From NCBI RefSeq assembly GCF_003207795.1, contig NZ_NIRT01000013.1, positions 1-64,000 of the forward strand: a stretch of DNA of 64,000 bases. The letters run 5' to 3'. Both the position numbers and the translations under genes were made by a program. Shown piece after piece: positions 24,691 through 34,324 of the stretch. Source of the DNA: Komagataeibacter nataicola (GTDB taxonomy: Bacteria; Pseudomonadota; Alphaproteobacteria; Acetobacterales; Acetobacteraceae). Position 1 is the stretch's first letter. Each line of letters opens with the position of its first letter. The notes beneath the pieces were generated by a model, which saw only the letters and a list, made by a program, of their open reading frames with translations, did not search any database and had not been told where the DNA came from.

Positions 24691-25542
24691 TTAATTGACA
24701 AACTGTTTGCCAAGCAACCTATCACATCCAGATTTCTCAAGGTTTTCCAAAAACTTGTTCATGTAAACCTTGGCACCACTTTTCTCAGTAATGGTCAACA
24801 GGTCCGTAGTCTGCGCATCGGAAAAAGTGATGTTCTCACCTTCCATCTTCGCACGGGTTGCAGGCGACAATGACGGCATGAATACTTCCTTGCCACCAGC
24901 CTTAAAAAACGCCTTGCGACTGTTGCCACCGACTTCTTCACCAGTCTTCGTCTTGAAACCATACCAGTAAGGAAAATCCTTACCTTCACGACCATTCAAC
25001 ACAGTCACATATTCAGCACGATTGCCAAACAAATCCATGCAATCATTCACAGATGCAGTCGACGCCTGTCCCGCATCAATCACATTGACAATGATTAAGC
25101 GACGGTTCTGTTCACGGATTGCATCACACAAACCATCAACACCTTCACCTTCATCAACAATGTCCTTCAATATGTTCATGGTGCCACCAGCTAAGTCATG
25201 CAAAATGACATCAGGCTCAGTCTCAGCCAATGAATCCAAAAACATGTTGCGACCCGGCATGTCATCCGCATTCTTTGATTCACGAATGTCATAAAACGTG
25301 ACACCACCATTCGGGTCACCATCATACGCAATGCCAAACGAACCTACGGCTCCGTCACCATCATAAAAGCCTGATTGAACATGCCATACATTACGCAATA
25401 CATGCCCCAACGATGTGCAGAACCAGGACTTGCCAACACCACCCTTATTGGAATTGACCATAATAAATAACTTACGGTCATCCTTCTTCGCAGGCGTATC
25501 TAACATTCCAGCAGGAACACGGACCTTCTTTTGTTCACTCAT
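24691..25542 (-). CDS. stbB: ParA/MinD-type ATPase, StbB-like
   Basis: 283 residues. The deviant Walker A motif KGGVGKS is at 33-39 (lead sequence IMVNSNKGGVGKSWF), Walker A' is at ~66-70 (FYDGDGAVG) and the Walker B-like strand is VILHDLAGG. It is a ParA-superfamily ATPase. Position between an HTH protein and a membrane protein beside the putative oriT points to the StbB role: balancing plasmid positioning between segregation and transfer. A partitioning ParA is the alternative, but no ParB is seen. Promoter-like ATACTGGTAACAAC and GGAGGG lie upstream. Confidence 0.8.
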   Translation of the reverse strand: MSEQKKVRVPAGMLDTPAKKDDRKLFIMVNSNKGGVGKSWFCTSLGHVLRNVWHVQSGFYDGDGAVGSFGIAYDGDPNGGVTFYDIRESKNADDMPGRNMFLDSLAETEPDVILHDLAGGTMNILKDIVDEGEGVDGLCDAIREQNRRLIIVNVIDAGQASTASVNDCMDLFGNRAEYVTVLNGREGKDFPYWYGFKTKTGEEVGGNSRKAFFKAGGKEVFMPSLSPATRAKMEGENITFSDAQTTDLLTITEKSGAKVYMNKFLENLEKSGCDRLLGKQFVN

Positions 25543-25621
25543 ATTATTCCCTCCTAAGTTGTTACCAGTATCTATTCCCTAAAACCTTGCCCCGATACCA
25601 AAAGACAAGGACATCAAAAAC

Positions 25622-26329
25622 TTACAGCCTTCTACGGTCAAAACGCGCAGGACGGTTGCCCTTAACAATCTCACCCGCCTTCGGCTGATACGTCACCTTC
25701 TTATCTTCAGCCGTGACTTCATCAGGCGTCACTTCCCGTTCACCCGATTCCACCACTTCACCCGCGTCAACAGAATCACCTTCCACTTCAACAGATGATA
25801 CACCATCACCAGTCAACACAGCATCAGCCACCACCTTGGCATCAACATCAGCAACCGGCGATTCATCAACTACCGGATTCAACACATCCTTGGCAAGACC
25901 CCCTGTTTCCGTGTCAACATTGTCAACATTAACGGAAGGAACGGGTGTGTTTTCGATAGGCTTTGGTGTTGCCTTTTGGCGCTTTGAAATCTTTTTTGGT
26001 TTTGCCACCGTGTTCGAAGTTTCTTCCTTTTCCCTGATGACCCTCAAGCCACGGGAATAGTAAACACGGAAAGTCTGTATCCCAATTTTAATTCCAAAGG
26101 ATTCAGAATAATGCTGTGCAATCGTATCCCAGGAAATACCGCTTTCACGTAAAGCCGTCACCTCAAACGAAATATCAGGATACGTTAGCAACTCACGCAA
26201 AGATACAACACGGGGCTTATCGTTCGCCCTAAGCCTTTCAACCATGACCTCAAAATGCTTAGAATTCCCACGAACACTCTGAATTCTTTCACGAACACGC
26301 TGTATCTTTTCAAGATTAATCTTTTCCAT
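25622..26329 (-). CDS. stbA: StbA-like DNA-binding protein
   Basis: 235 residues. The N-terminal ~95 residues carry an HTH (ISWDTIAQHYSESFGIKIGIQTFRVYYSRGL). A Lys-rich hinge follows (KPKKISKRQKATPK), then a long acidic Val/Asp/Glu linker (~120-210) and the basic end GNRPARFDRRRL. It is the first gene of the stb-like operon and lies next to the CGTTACA array. In R388, StbA binds phased 9-base direct repeats beside oriT and represses plasmid promoters, so this protein is the best candidate to bind that array. Start behind GGAGGTAACAGGGA. Confidence 0.65.
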   Translation of the reverse strand: MEKINLEKIQRVRERIQSVRGNSKHFEVMVERLRANDKPRVVSLRELLTYPDISFEVTALRESGISWDTIAQHYSESFGIKIGIQTFRVYYSRGLRVIREKEETSNTVAKPKKISKRQKATPKPIENTPVPSVNVDNVDTETGGLAKDVLNPVVDESPVADVDAKVVADAVLTGDGVSSVEVEGDSVDAGEVVESGEREVTPDEVTAEDKKVTYQPKAGEIVKGNRPARFDRRRL

Positions 26330-26379
26330 TCCCTGTTACCTCCTCATGTTATATAAACGTCTTCAAACCATTAACGCTG

Positions 26380-26925
26380 ATGCTACCGGATAAAACATTA
26401 AACGTTCAAGACATATTACAAAAAACGTTAAAAAAACATTACAGCAAACGTTACAGCAGACGTTACAGACACGTTAATAAGTCATATAAACAACGTTAAA
26501 ACGACGTTAACACATTCGTATGAATGGCGTTACAAAAACGTTACAGCAAACGTTACAAAAACGTTACAGCAAACGTTACAAAGACGTTAACGCAGACATT
26601 AAGACCACGTTAAATAGACATTAATATGACGTTTACGGTTTCGTTAAAGACGTGTTAATTATGTGTTACAAACACGTTGCAACGGACGTTTAATTTACAT
26701 TACAGATTTAATTTATAATCTGTTAACGTGCCGTTAAATGTATGTATCAGTTCCCGTTAATAATATGTTACGGTTTCCGTTAATGATACATTACGGGGGC
26801 GTTAATTATGTGTATATGTTTTCGTTAATATTCAGTTACAGATTACGTTAAATATATATTAACGATGACGTTTATTATTCGTTAAATAGACATTAATGAA
26901 GTGTTCAAAAGATATTAAAATAGGG
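26380..26925. repeat. Phased CGTTACA/CGTTAA repeat array (Stb-like binding region)
   Basis: More than 35 copies of CGTTA or its reverse pattern occur in 550 bases. Between ~26530 and 26600 the units CGTTACAAAAA and CGTTACAGCAAA alternate at 11-12-base steps, one helical turn. Spacing becomes looser to the right. It lies between divergent stb-like and relaxase operons, as do the stb direct repeats of R388. Confidence 0.8.
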
Positions 26926-27110
26926 TTCCGGGAGACCCGCTCCTGATGATTTCGGGTCTCAGGGGGTTCGTGTACCGTTCAATTTCGAATTGGTAGCAAC
27001 TTTTTGGAAAGTTTGCAAAAGTAGTATTCAGTTATTGCTACAGAATAAAGGGAAAAATGGTGACGGTAAAATACCGGTAAATTGCCGGTAAAATACCGTA
27101 AAGTGAACAA
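26926..27110. other. Probable oriT core
   Basis: Just right of the array there is a strong inverted repeat, GAGACCCG (26940 region) and CGGGTCTC. Further right are an imperfect one around GGTAGCAACTT...AGTTATTGCTAC and three or four short repeats CCGGTAAAATA near 27063-27098. Location before the RHH and relaxase genes is typical of oriT. The nic site cannot be named from sequence alone. From 27111 to 27460 only AT-rich promoter DNA is seen. Confidence 0.5.
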
Positions 27111-27467
27111 AAAGTATTACATACAAGGTTATCGAACAAAGACCAATGCAAGCATTGTAGTTACATATTGTGTGTGTAGGGGGATTAAAAAAAATGTTAT
27201 GACGCTACACTCACCTGCGATGGCTTCACTTTCTACAAGGTTTGTCTACTCCAAACCATACCAGATATCATGATATCTTCCATATTTCCTACACATCAAT
27301 CACACGTTTTCCTTAGAAAACATTAGATTTCTTTTGTTTGCTATCGTTTTAACAGGGATGATAATATATTAGGTTATCGTGTTAATAAATGGCTGTTTTC
27401 CTTTGTATAAGTTTAGTTATCCGGTAGGTTAATAGATAGGTAACTAACTAAAGGGGGGATGATAACC

Positions 27468-27794
27468 ATGAAAAGGAAACAGTGTAATGTGACATTGGAT
27501 GCTGATGCGAAGGCTAAATTGGATGCGATGTCTACGAAGACGGGGCGTTCGCGTGGTGAATTAATTGATGACATGATTAACATGTATTGTGACCCGACTT
27601 CATTGATTAATGAAATGCGGGATGCGTTTGTTATGATGCGTCGCAATCAGGTTGAAACTAATAATAAGATATCGGTAATAGAAAGGTGGTGTGTTAACAC
27701 GGATGACCGATATCGAAATGTAGGAAGTGTATTAGAAAAGATATCGAAGTATATAACGGTGGTATCAGCCTCCATAATTAAGGGGGGCAAATGA
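27468..27794 (+). CDS. Ribbon-helix-helix relaxosome accessory protein
   Basis: 108 residues; start at 27468, nine bases after GGGGGG. The N-terminus (CNVTLDADAKAKLDAMSTKTGRSRGELIDDMINMY) is a ribbon-helix-helix DNA-binding fold like TrwA/TraY. The remainder is helical and probably oligomerises. It lies directly between oriT-like DNA and the relaxase, whose start is two bases after this stop. The expected role is to bend oriT, stimulate nicking and repress its own promoter. Confidence 0.8.
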   Translation: MKRKQCNVTLDADAKAKLDAMSTKTGRSRGELIDDMINMYCDPTSLINEMRDAFVMMRRNQVETNNKISVIERWCVNTDDRYRNVGSVLEKISKYITVVSASIIKGGK

Positions 27795-27795
27795 T

Positions 27796-30700
27796 ATGGT
27801 TATGACGGTATCGAGTGTAAGGAATATCAGTTATTATACTGATGCTTCTGAGTTAACTAAGAACACTGATTATGATGGCACGGGATATTATACGGACACT
27901 GGTGACGTAGATGAAACTGAAGGTGAATGGTTAGTCGCATCGGGTAGCCGGGTTACACAGACTGAAAAGCCGTGGGGTTTTCGGACTGGTGATTTGGTTG
28001 ATAAGAATGTTTTTCAACTGTTAGCGGATGGACGTGACCCGACTGATAAGAAAGATTTGATGCAAACCAGGTTGAAGACTTCAACTCGCAAAAGTGCATA
28101 TGACTTTCAGTTTTCAGTTCCTAAGTGTGTCAGTGTTATTCATGCGGCAAGTAGACTTGGCAATGTGAAGTATGGCAACAGGATGTTAGCGGATGTCATT
28201 GAAGACAAACGCAAGCAGGCTGTTCAGCGTGTATTAAATTACGTGATTGAAAAGCAGATGATTGTCACCAGGCGTGGTAAGGGTGGCAAGGAAATTGAAG
28301 TTCCTGATAAATATGCGTTTGCTTTGTTTCATCATTCCACGTCACGTGGTGGCGACCCGCATTTACATACGCATGCTGTTTTAGAAAACATCTGTTTGCG
28401 TTCGGACGGAACGACTGGAACGCTTGAGAACAAGAAGGTTTTGATTAACCAGAAGGCTATCAATGAAGTTTTCAACACGTATCTGTGTGAAGAACTTGGT
28501 GACCTGTTCAAGATACAGGCGCATTCAGAGGTTCCGAATTCTTTGGAGATTGAAGGTTTATCGGAAGACCTGTGCATGGCGTTTTCGTCACGCCGTCTGG
28601 ATATCAAGAATCATCTTCAGGAATTAGGGTTATCGAAGGAACATGCACAGCTTGCAAGTTATGCGACCCGTAAGAAGAAAAGTGATGTCCCCTCAAAAAA
28701 TGAATTGCTGGATGTATGGCAGGACAGATTCGGGGAACATGGCTACTACGATGGTTCGCGCCTGGTTGATGAATGTAGGCGTGTTCGTTCGGATGTGGAT
28801 AACACGCATGCCAGGGTAGCCGATTACAAATATGAGCAGATGGAGCATTGCCGGACATTGGTTCGGAATGCGATTGCTGAACTGGAGGAAATGGAATCGG
28901 TTTTCACGGAAAGCAACATTGTTGAGGCTGTTTTCAGGAAACTGAAAGGGGAATGTTCGGTAGCTGAAGGCGAGGCATTAATCAGTGAACTGATGCAGTC
29001 AAAGGAATTGATTCCGGTAGGTCATGTCAATACGGGGCGTTTTGGTGGACCTGTTTTCGACAAGGACCAGATGACGGTAAACACGATTCCAGCCTACTCA
29101 ACCATTCGCATGATATCGGCTGAAAAGGAATTGGTATCCCAGGCGATTGCTGTTCAGGGCAAGTGGCAAGGTGTTCCTGATGATGTGGTTGAACGGTTCA
29201 TTGCAGAACGTCCTACGATGTCTCAGGAGCAGGCGGATATGGTACGTCATGCATGTAGACCTGATGGCGTATCTGTTGTGGAAGGTGCCGCAGGAACGGG
29301 TAAATCGTTCTCATTAAAAACGGGCACGGATGCCTTCAAGGAAATTGGTCTTGAAGTCTGGGTTCTTGCACCTTCGCATAAGGCTAAGGACGTTGTGCGT
29401 GCTGATACGGAAACGGATGAGAACAATGCGAAGGCTGTTCATGGTTTCCTGATGCGTATGAGACCAGACCATCCAGAACATATTGAGTTAACATCCAATT
29501 CCGTCATCATTGTTGACGAGGCAGGCATGGTCGGAACCAAGGACATGCGTTCCTTGATACAGCATGCAACCAGGGCAGGGGCCAAATTGGTTTTGGCTGG
29601 TGACACCAAGCAGTTACAGCCTGTGTCTGCCGGTAGCCCATTGAAGATACTTGCTACTGAAATTGGCACACAGACCATCACACAAATTCGTCGTCAGAAG
29701 GTTCAGTGGCAGGTTGAGGCATCCATGGACTTTTTTAAGCAGAATGGTGACGAGGCATTGCAGGCTTACATGGACCATGACCGTGTGAACATCATGGATG
29801 ATGAAGATAGCGCGATGCAGGCTTTGGCTAAGACCTGGCGTGATGAACTGGAGCGCACGAAGGACACGAATCCGAATGCCCGTTTGATTGTGTCACGTTC
29901 CAACAAGGAAGTGGCATCTTTGAATGCGATTGTTCGTCAGCAGTATAAAGAACTTGGCTACATCAAGGAACCTGAAGTCACATTAAAGGCGTTCAACAGG
30001 GGCACGGCATCCAAGGTTGTTGATGCGACATACGGGGTAGGGGACCGAATAATCTTTGGTGAAACCGTCAAGCTGAAGAACGGTGATGATTCCGATTACA
30101 CACCAGCCATCAACAATTCGGACATTGCGACCATCACCAAGATTGAACCCAACACATTCAACCCTGAGAACCCTCGTGTCACCATCATCATGGATAAGGA
30201 CAAGGACGAAGGAAAGGAATTCACTTGCTATTGGTCTGACTTGGTTTCGGACCAAAACAAGAAGAAACCTGAGACTGATTTTCCAAAGATACAGCATGCT
30301 TACGCGGTTACGATTCATGCGTCACAGGGAACAACGGTCAATAATGCGTATGTCTACACAAGCACTAGCCTTGGCGCGGAAATGTTCTATGTGGCGATGA
30401 CACGTCATAAGCAGGATTGCAATGTCTTCGTCAACGGGGCTGATTTCCAGCATCGCATCAATCAGCGTGGTGAACAGGACAACGAAATTCGTATCAGCAA
30501 AAATGCCATGGTTTTCGATACGGAAGAAGACACACCGGATAAAATTGATGACAAGTCTGTAAACAGGGAGGCTGTGTTCGGTGATATAAAAAGTGGCTCA
30601 ATGATTTCCTGTGAAAAATCTAACGTCATCAACATGGTCAAGAAAGATGTAAAAAAAGACTACTTGGCAGATTTCATGATGATGCCATCGGATGCCAACA

Positions 30701-31104
30701 GGTTATCGGATGAACGTAAGGAAATGAAAAGGGCACCAGAAGATAACCAAAGTTTCCTTGGCAAACCCGTCAACATGAATGCAGGGAAAGACGATGACAT
30801 CAGCATTATGTCTAAGACACGTTTGAATGAACGTGAACTGGTTCCATTGGATATCCGTGTCACTGAACAGCAGGTTACAGATGCATTGGATTCAATTCGG
30901 AAACACAGGTTGCAGATGAAACTTGATGACATAATGACGCAGGAAGATGATGACCTGGAACTGATTTTGGAAGAAAACCAAGAGCAGGAAGAAGAACAGG
31001 AAGAAGAATTGGAACACGTCATCGAGCGCATGGAAACACTCAGGGAACGGCTAAAAACCGACGATATTCCAGAAGATGAAATCACAACGACAATGGCAAT
31101 TTAA
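27796..31104 (+). CDS. traI: MOBF relaxase-helicase (TrwC/TraI type)
   Basis: 1102 residues. The N-terminal relaxase has a Tyr pair (ISYYTDA) followed by GTGYYTD, and the HUH metal site H180-S-T-S-R..D-P-H-L-H191-T-H193. The helicase half has Walker A GAAGTGKS (497-504) and Walker B VIIVDEAGMVG (D574, E575). A RecD-like SF1 helicase C-terminus follows, with TIHASQGTT and VAMTRHK. It nicks oriT and unwinds the strand for export. Length fits the family (TrwC 966, F TraI 1756). The last ~60 residues are Glu-rich and end DIPEDEITTTMAI, reminiscent of the tails of the repeat proteins. No coupling protein gene lies between it and the RHH gene, unlike R388. Confidence 0.95.
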   Translation: MVMTVSSVRNISYYTDASELTKNTDYDGTGYYTDTGDVDETEGEWLVASGSRVTQTEKPWGFRTGDLVDKNVFQLLADGRDPTDKKDLMQTRLKTSTRKSAYDFQFSVPKCVSVIHAASRLGNVKYGNRMLADVIEDKRKQAVQRVLNYVIEKQMIVTRRGKGGKEIEVPDKYAFALFHHSTSRGGDPHLHTHAVLENICLRSDGTTGTLENKKVLINQKAINEVFNTYLCEELGDLFKIQAHSEVPNSLEIEGLSEDLCMAFSSRRLDIKNHLQELGLSKEHAQLASYATRKKKSDVPSKNELLDVWQDRFGEHGYYDGSRLVDECRRVRSDVDNTHARVADYKYEQMEHCRTLVRNAIAELEEMESVFTESNIVEAVFRKLKGECSVAEGEALISELMQSKELIPVGHVNTGRFGGPVFDKDQMTVNTIPAYSTIRMISAEKELVSQAIAVQGKWQGVPDDVVERFIAERPTMSQEQADMVRHACRPDGVSVVEGAAGTGKSFSLKTGTDAFKEIGLEVWVLAPSHKAKDVVRADTETDENNAKAVHGFLMRMRPDHPEHIELTSNSVIIVDEAGMVGTKDMRSLIQHATRAGAKLVLAGDTKQLQPVSAGSPLKILATEIGTQTITQIRRQKVQWQVEASMDFFKQNGDEALQAYMDHDRVNIMDDEDSAMQALAKTWRDELERTKDTNPNARLIVSRSNKEVASLNAIVRQQYKELGYIKEPEVTLKAFNRGTASKVVDATYGVGDRIIFGETVKLKNGDDSDYTPAINNSDIATITKIEPNTFNPENPRVTIIMDKDKDEGKEFTCYWSDLVSDQNKKKPETDFPKIQHAYAVTIHASQGTTVNNAYVYTSTSLGAEMFYVAMTRHKQDCNVFVNGADFQHRINQRGEQDNEIRISKNAMVFDTEEDTPDKIDDKSVNREAVFGDIKSGSMISCEKSNVINMVKKDVKKDYLADFMMMPSDANRLSDERKEMKRAPEDNQSFLGKPVNMNAGKDDDISIMSKTRLNERELVPLDIRVTEQQVTDALDSIRKHRLQMKLDDIMTQEDDDLELILEENQEQEEEQEEELEHVIERMETLRERLKTDDIPEDEITTTMAI

Positions 31105-31134
31105 GATGCTGTTAACGTCATTGTAACGCCCCTT

Positions 31135-31181
31135 GAACGTATGGAGATATGCCCCCGATATGTCTTGCATACGTTCTTTTT
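31135..31181 (+). terminator. Terminator of the relaxase operon
   Basis: GAACGTATG...CATACGTTC stem followed by five Ts, 30 bases past the relaxase stop. Confidence 0.75.
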
Positions 31182-31932
31182 ATATATATGACACGTTTTC
31201 CTAATCGTATTTCGGACATGCTTTCAACGTATCATATATGCCCCTTAGTCATCCTTTTAACGTTTATGTTCATACACAATGATTGTTTTTTGTATGTCTC
31301 ATGAATTGATAATTTAACGTTCCATAAACATATTATGTATCGTTCTAAATATATTCCGTTAACGTTTCCCAAACATTCCTTGTATCGTTTCTATGATTTC
31401 AATGACATGTTTCATGTGACATACGGCAAACGATAACATGGCGTTACAGGCGCGTTAAAACCGTGTTCCGTTCTCGTTTCAGCGGACATATAAGACGTGT
31501 ATGCATTACGTTGACGTTTCCATATTCGTGGCGTTCGTTTTTCGATAACGTAGCATTATATGTTTTGGTATGTGTTTCGTTAACTGAATGTGTATGGTGT
31601 TTATCGTCTGGTATGTCTTATTTGTTTATGTTCGTGTGTCAGCCATGTAACCACGTCGTTCATATAATATGTGTGGATTTGTTTTCGATGTGTATGGCGT
31701 GGCGTTTACGTCATGTCAGGTGAATGTATAATATGTGTTATCGGTCATATGCTGGAATATGTGTGGTCTGGATTTCGCATTCTGTTAATGCTGGATATCC
31801 ATGACGTATAATTTTCAATTCCATCATATTTCTGGTTTCATATGGAAACCGTTTCCTATGAAATTATGAGACCGTTCACATGATGATTATTCATCTTGAA
31901 ATGATGTCTAAGATGTCATTATGCATCACATC
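31182..31932. other. CGTT-rich non-coding region downstream of the relaxase
   Basis: No convincing gene in 750 bases. The motif CGTT/AACG is frequent (TAACGTTTA, CCGTTAACGTTTCC, GGCGTTACAGGCGCGTTAAAA and others), a looser echo of the array at 26380-26925. The relaxase operon is thus flanked by such DNA on both sides. R2 copy 3 follows. Confidence 0.5.
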
Positions 31933-32362
31933 ACGGAATGTTACAGGAAATTACCAAGGACGTTAAAAAGCCGTTACACGTGTGTTTCGCAAGCCGTTAC
32001 ACATGCATTCCGCAACTGTTAGAATTGTCATATAAAACAACAGTTTACACACGGTTTCAGGTTTACGTGTTGAACACGGTAACATGTTCAAAAACTGATT
32101 TTTTGGAAAAATGGACCCCGCCGGGGCATCATCAAGTCATCAAAAATTGGATGTTTCCCAAAACACCAAAATAACACATGTTGACTATTGTAATGTTTTC
32201 AGTAATTTATCAGTAATATTTACACAAACGTTGCCCGTTTGTCAATTCACCAAACTCGCTATAGGGATTCATTATAACCAGATTGCCGAATCTTCTCCAT
32301 TTTATAGTTTTCATGAATTCAGATTCTTAATCGATTTCGAAAACAATATTTTCTTGTCTTAT
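31933..32362. repeat. R2 repeat, copy 3
   Basis: Same 430-base unit as at 4591 and 12451, including GGACCCCGCCGGGGC and the palindromic site (here CTCGCTATA-N9-TATAACCAG). Confidence 0.85.
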
Positions 32363-32572
32363 GGTGCTATCGCACTGTAGATGCAAAGCATCTACTAAAG
32401 CCCGGTGATAATAATGTCTTCATGCAGGGTAGGGGTTAGAATTCCTTGAGCGCCTGCGGCGTTGTTCGTCATCAAACACCCGAAGGGCTGAATCGATATC
32501 CTGTTCGCATCATCTGTAAACTATATTATATCACGGGCTTGATGTGGCAAAGCCACATAGCGCGATAGCGCC
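32363..32572. repeat. R1 element, copy H
   Basis: Left hairpin TAGATGC-AAA-GCATCTA; right hairpin ATGTGGC-AAA-GCCACAT before GCGCGATAGCGCC. The right hairpin here equals the left hairpin of copies F and G. Confidence 0.9.
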
Positions 32573-32800
32573 CCCTTCATCGTCATCAATCATCCGACAG
32601 GTAAACCAGGCGCCTCGTTGTCCAGGTCATCATCACAGCCTTGATGACACATCACCAGACCTCACAGGATGACCATACAGTCGCCTTCACCTGTTTACCC
32701 GTCACACACAGGCACCAGGTCATCATCAGCCATGGTCGGTTATCCTGATACGGTTTTAATGTCGTAGAAATCCACAGGATGACCATACAGTCGTTTTTAT
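32573..32800. repeat. R3 block, copy 3
   Basis: ACAGGATGACCATACAGTCG occurs twice, near 32660 and 32772. From 32801 to 32994 is the AT-rich promoter region of the next gene. Confidence 0.7.
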
Positions 32801-32994
32801 GTGTCTATGGTATCAAACTACCAATATGACACATTGATACCATTTCTATCATTTTATGAATGTCATCTTTTAACGGTGACATATTATCCAGTTTGTATTT
32901 AATTAGGGACTAACTACCTGTTAAATACTTTATATAAACCATATGACCTGATACCTTTTTAATTGTATAGCAACAATTAAAGGAGGAAGTTGAC

Positions 32995-34089
32995 ATGTGG
33001 AAGGAGGAAGAAGGTAATTCGGCAATTGAATATGTCGTTATCATGATATTTATTACCTTGGCTATGTTATCGGCGCTTGCAATAACGGGTGGCACGATTC
33101 AGGGAACATTTTGTTCTGTTGCTCATGAATTCAACGCAGCGGATACCATGTGCAGTACCGCAGGCAACACAAGTTCAGGAAGTTCTTCGGGAAGTGGTAG
33201 TGGAACTTATAGCAGTAGCGGTAGTGGAACTACTAATTATTCGTTAGCAAATGCTACGGCTTTAAATCAGGGGCAGGTATCACAGATATATTCATATATG
33301 TTAGAAATCCAAAGTAATTTTGATGAATTTAATAAATATGGTGCTGATTACGAACCCGATAATTCAGGGAAATCTACGATAACATTAAGCAATGTGTATA
33401 ACGGGGACGGCGAACCTATAACAACTTTTGCCCAATTGCAGTCAGTCCTCAATTCTATGGAATCTAATTCGTCCGCAGAAGAAAATAAATTAGAATCCGA
33501 ATATGGTTCAGCGATAGCGGCAGCGGTTGTGGCTAACAATGAATACCAACCAACTGATGCCGATGGCGACCCTTATTTGACAAACCAGACATTAACATCG
33601 GAAGATGAGGCAAGCATAAGTTCACAAGAAGATGCATTTAACAAAGCAGAACAGGAATACAATAATTATTTAGCGACCCAGGATACGACTTTATATATTC
33701 CGAATTCTGATGAACAGACTTATGGTTCAGGTGGTTCGCTTGCTGGTCAAACAGGTCATGACTATACTATTTCTTCAAGTCTAAATTATTATAACCCTAC
33801 AGGAAGTGCAGACGACAAAGGAAATCCTATTGGTGAAACTGTGCAGGAAAATCAGTCATCTACATTCAGTGAAGAAACAGCAAGTCAGGCTCAACAGGTT
33901 CTAAAATCTGAAGATAATATTGGAACTGTTAACGACCAAGGTTCTGTATATAATCCTTCTAATTACAGTTATACGCAGACAAACACACCTGATGGCGGAA
34001 CATCTTCTACTAACTCATATAGTTACGTTAATGATTCCGATGCCTTTGGAACACCTACCGATGCCAATTCTTCGACATCCAGTAATTGA
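32995..34089 (+). CDS. Giant Flp-type prepilin with 300-residue ectodomain
   Basis: 364 residues; start behind AAAGGAGGAAGTTGAC. The leader MWKEEEG precedes NSAIEYVVIMIFITLAMLSAL: Gly at -1, Glu at +5, Tyr at +6, as in Flp prepilins. A Cys pair (FCSVAHEFNAADTMC) and a Ser/Gly linker (~58-80) follow. The long Ser/Thr/Asn/Tyr-rich extracellular part (~80-364) has no charge clusters. Related to the 237-residue protein at 3558-4271 (shared LESEYGSAIA and GDGEPITTFAQL/EDDGTPINSLSEY). Likely a surface fibre or adhesin-like pilin. A terminator follows. Confidence 0.75.
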   Translation: MWKEEEGNSAIEYVVIMIFITLAMLSALAITGGTIQGTFCSVAHEFNAADTMCSTAGNTSSGSSSGSGSGTYSSSGSGTTNYSLANATALNQGQVSQIYSYMLEIQSNFDEFNKYGADYEPDNSGKSTITLSNVYNGDGEPITTFAQLQSVLNSMESNSSAEENKLESEYGSAIAAAVVANNEYQPTDADGDPYLTNQTLTSEDEASISSQEDAFNKAEQEYNNYLATQDTTLYIPNSDEQTYGSGGSLAGQTGHDYTISSSLNYYNPTGSADDKGNPIGETVQENQSSTFSEETASQAQQVLKSEDNIGTVNDQGSVYNPSNYSYTQTNTPDGGTSSTNSYSYVNDSDAFGTPTDANSSTSSN

Positions 34090-34112
34090 TATAGACGCAT
34101 TGAACTATACTG

Positions 34113-34142
34113 TGGTGACCTTTAAAATGGTCACCTTTTTTT
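34113..34142 (+). terminator. Terminator of the giant prepilin gene
   Basis: GGTGACC-TTTAAAAT-GGTCACC followed by seven Ts. Confidence 0.85.
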
Positions 34143-34210
34143 ATGTGTTCATGGTTTCAGGTGTCATCTGGATGCATCAAGGAAGGGGCAAAACCAGGAC
34201 ACACAATCAT

Positions 34211-34236
34211 CATCGGGCTTGACCGCGTTAGCGCCT
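34211..34236. repeat. R1 right-end remnant, copy I
   Basis: CGGGCTTGACCGCGTTAGCGCC: only the right terminal part remains, with the GATAGC core changed to GTTAGC. Confidence 0.5.
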
Positions 34237-34324
34237 AATCTTCATTTATTTGGTTAAATTGCTTTTTTTTCTTCGTTTTGTGCTACCTTGGGAAGTGGAA
34301 GGACTACAACTGGAGGAAGAAGGA

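Noticed and set aside
23879-25542. A classical ParAB partition locus.
   Set aside because: A ParA-like ATPase is present but no ParB; gene order and position beside the relaxase fit stbABC better.
27082-27273. 63-residue open frame between the array and the RHH gene.
   Set aside because: It starts inside CCGGTAAAATA repeats without a ribosome site and looks random in composition.
28332-31085. Several minus-strand frames inside the relaxase gene.
   Set aside because: The relaxase frame has all expected motifs; the others have no starts with ribosome sites and low-complexity composition.
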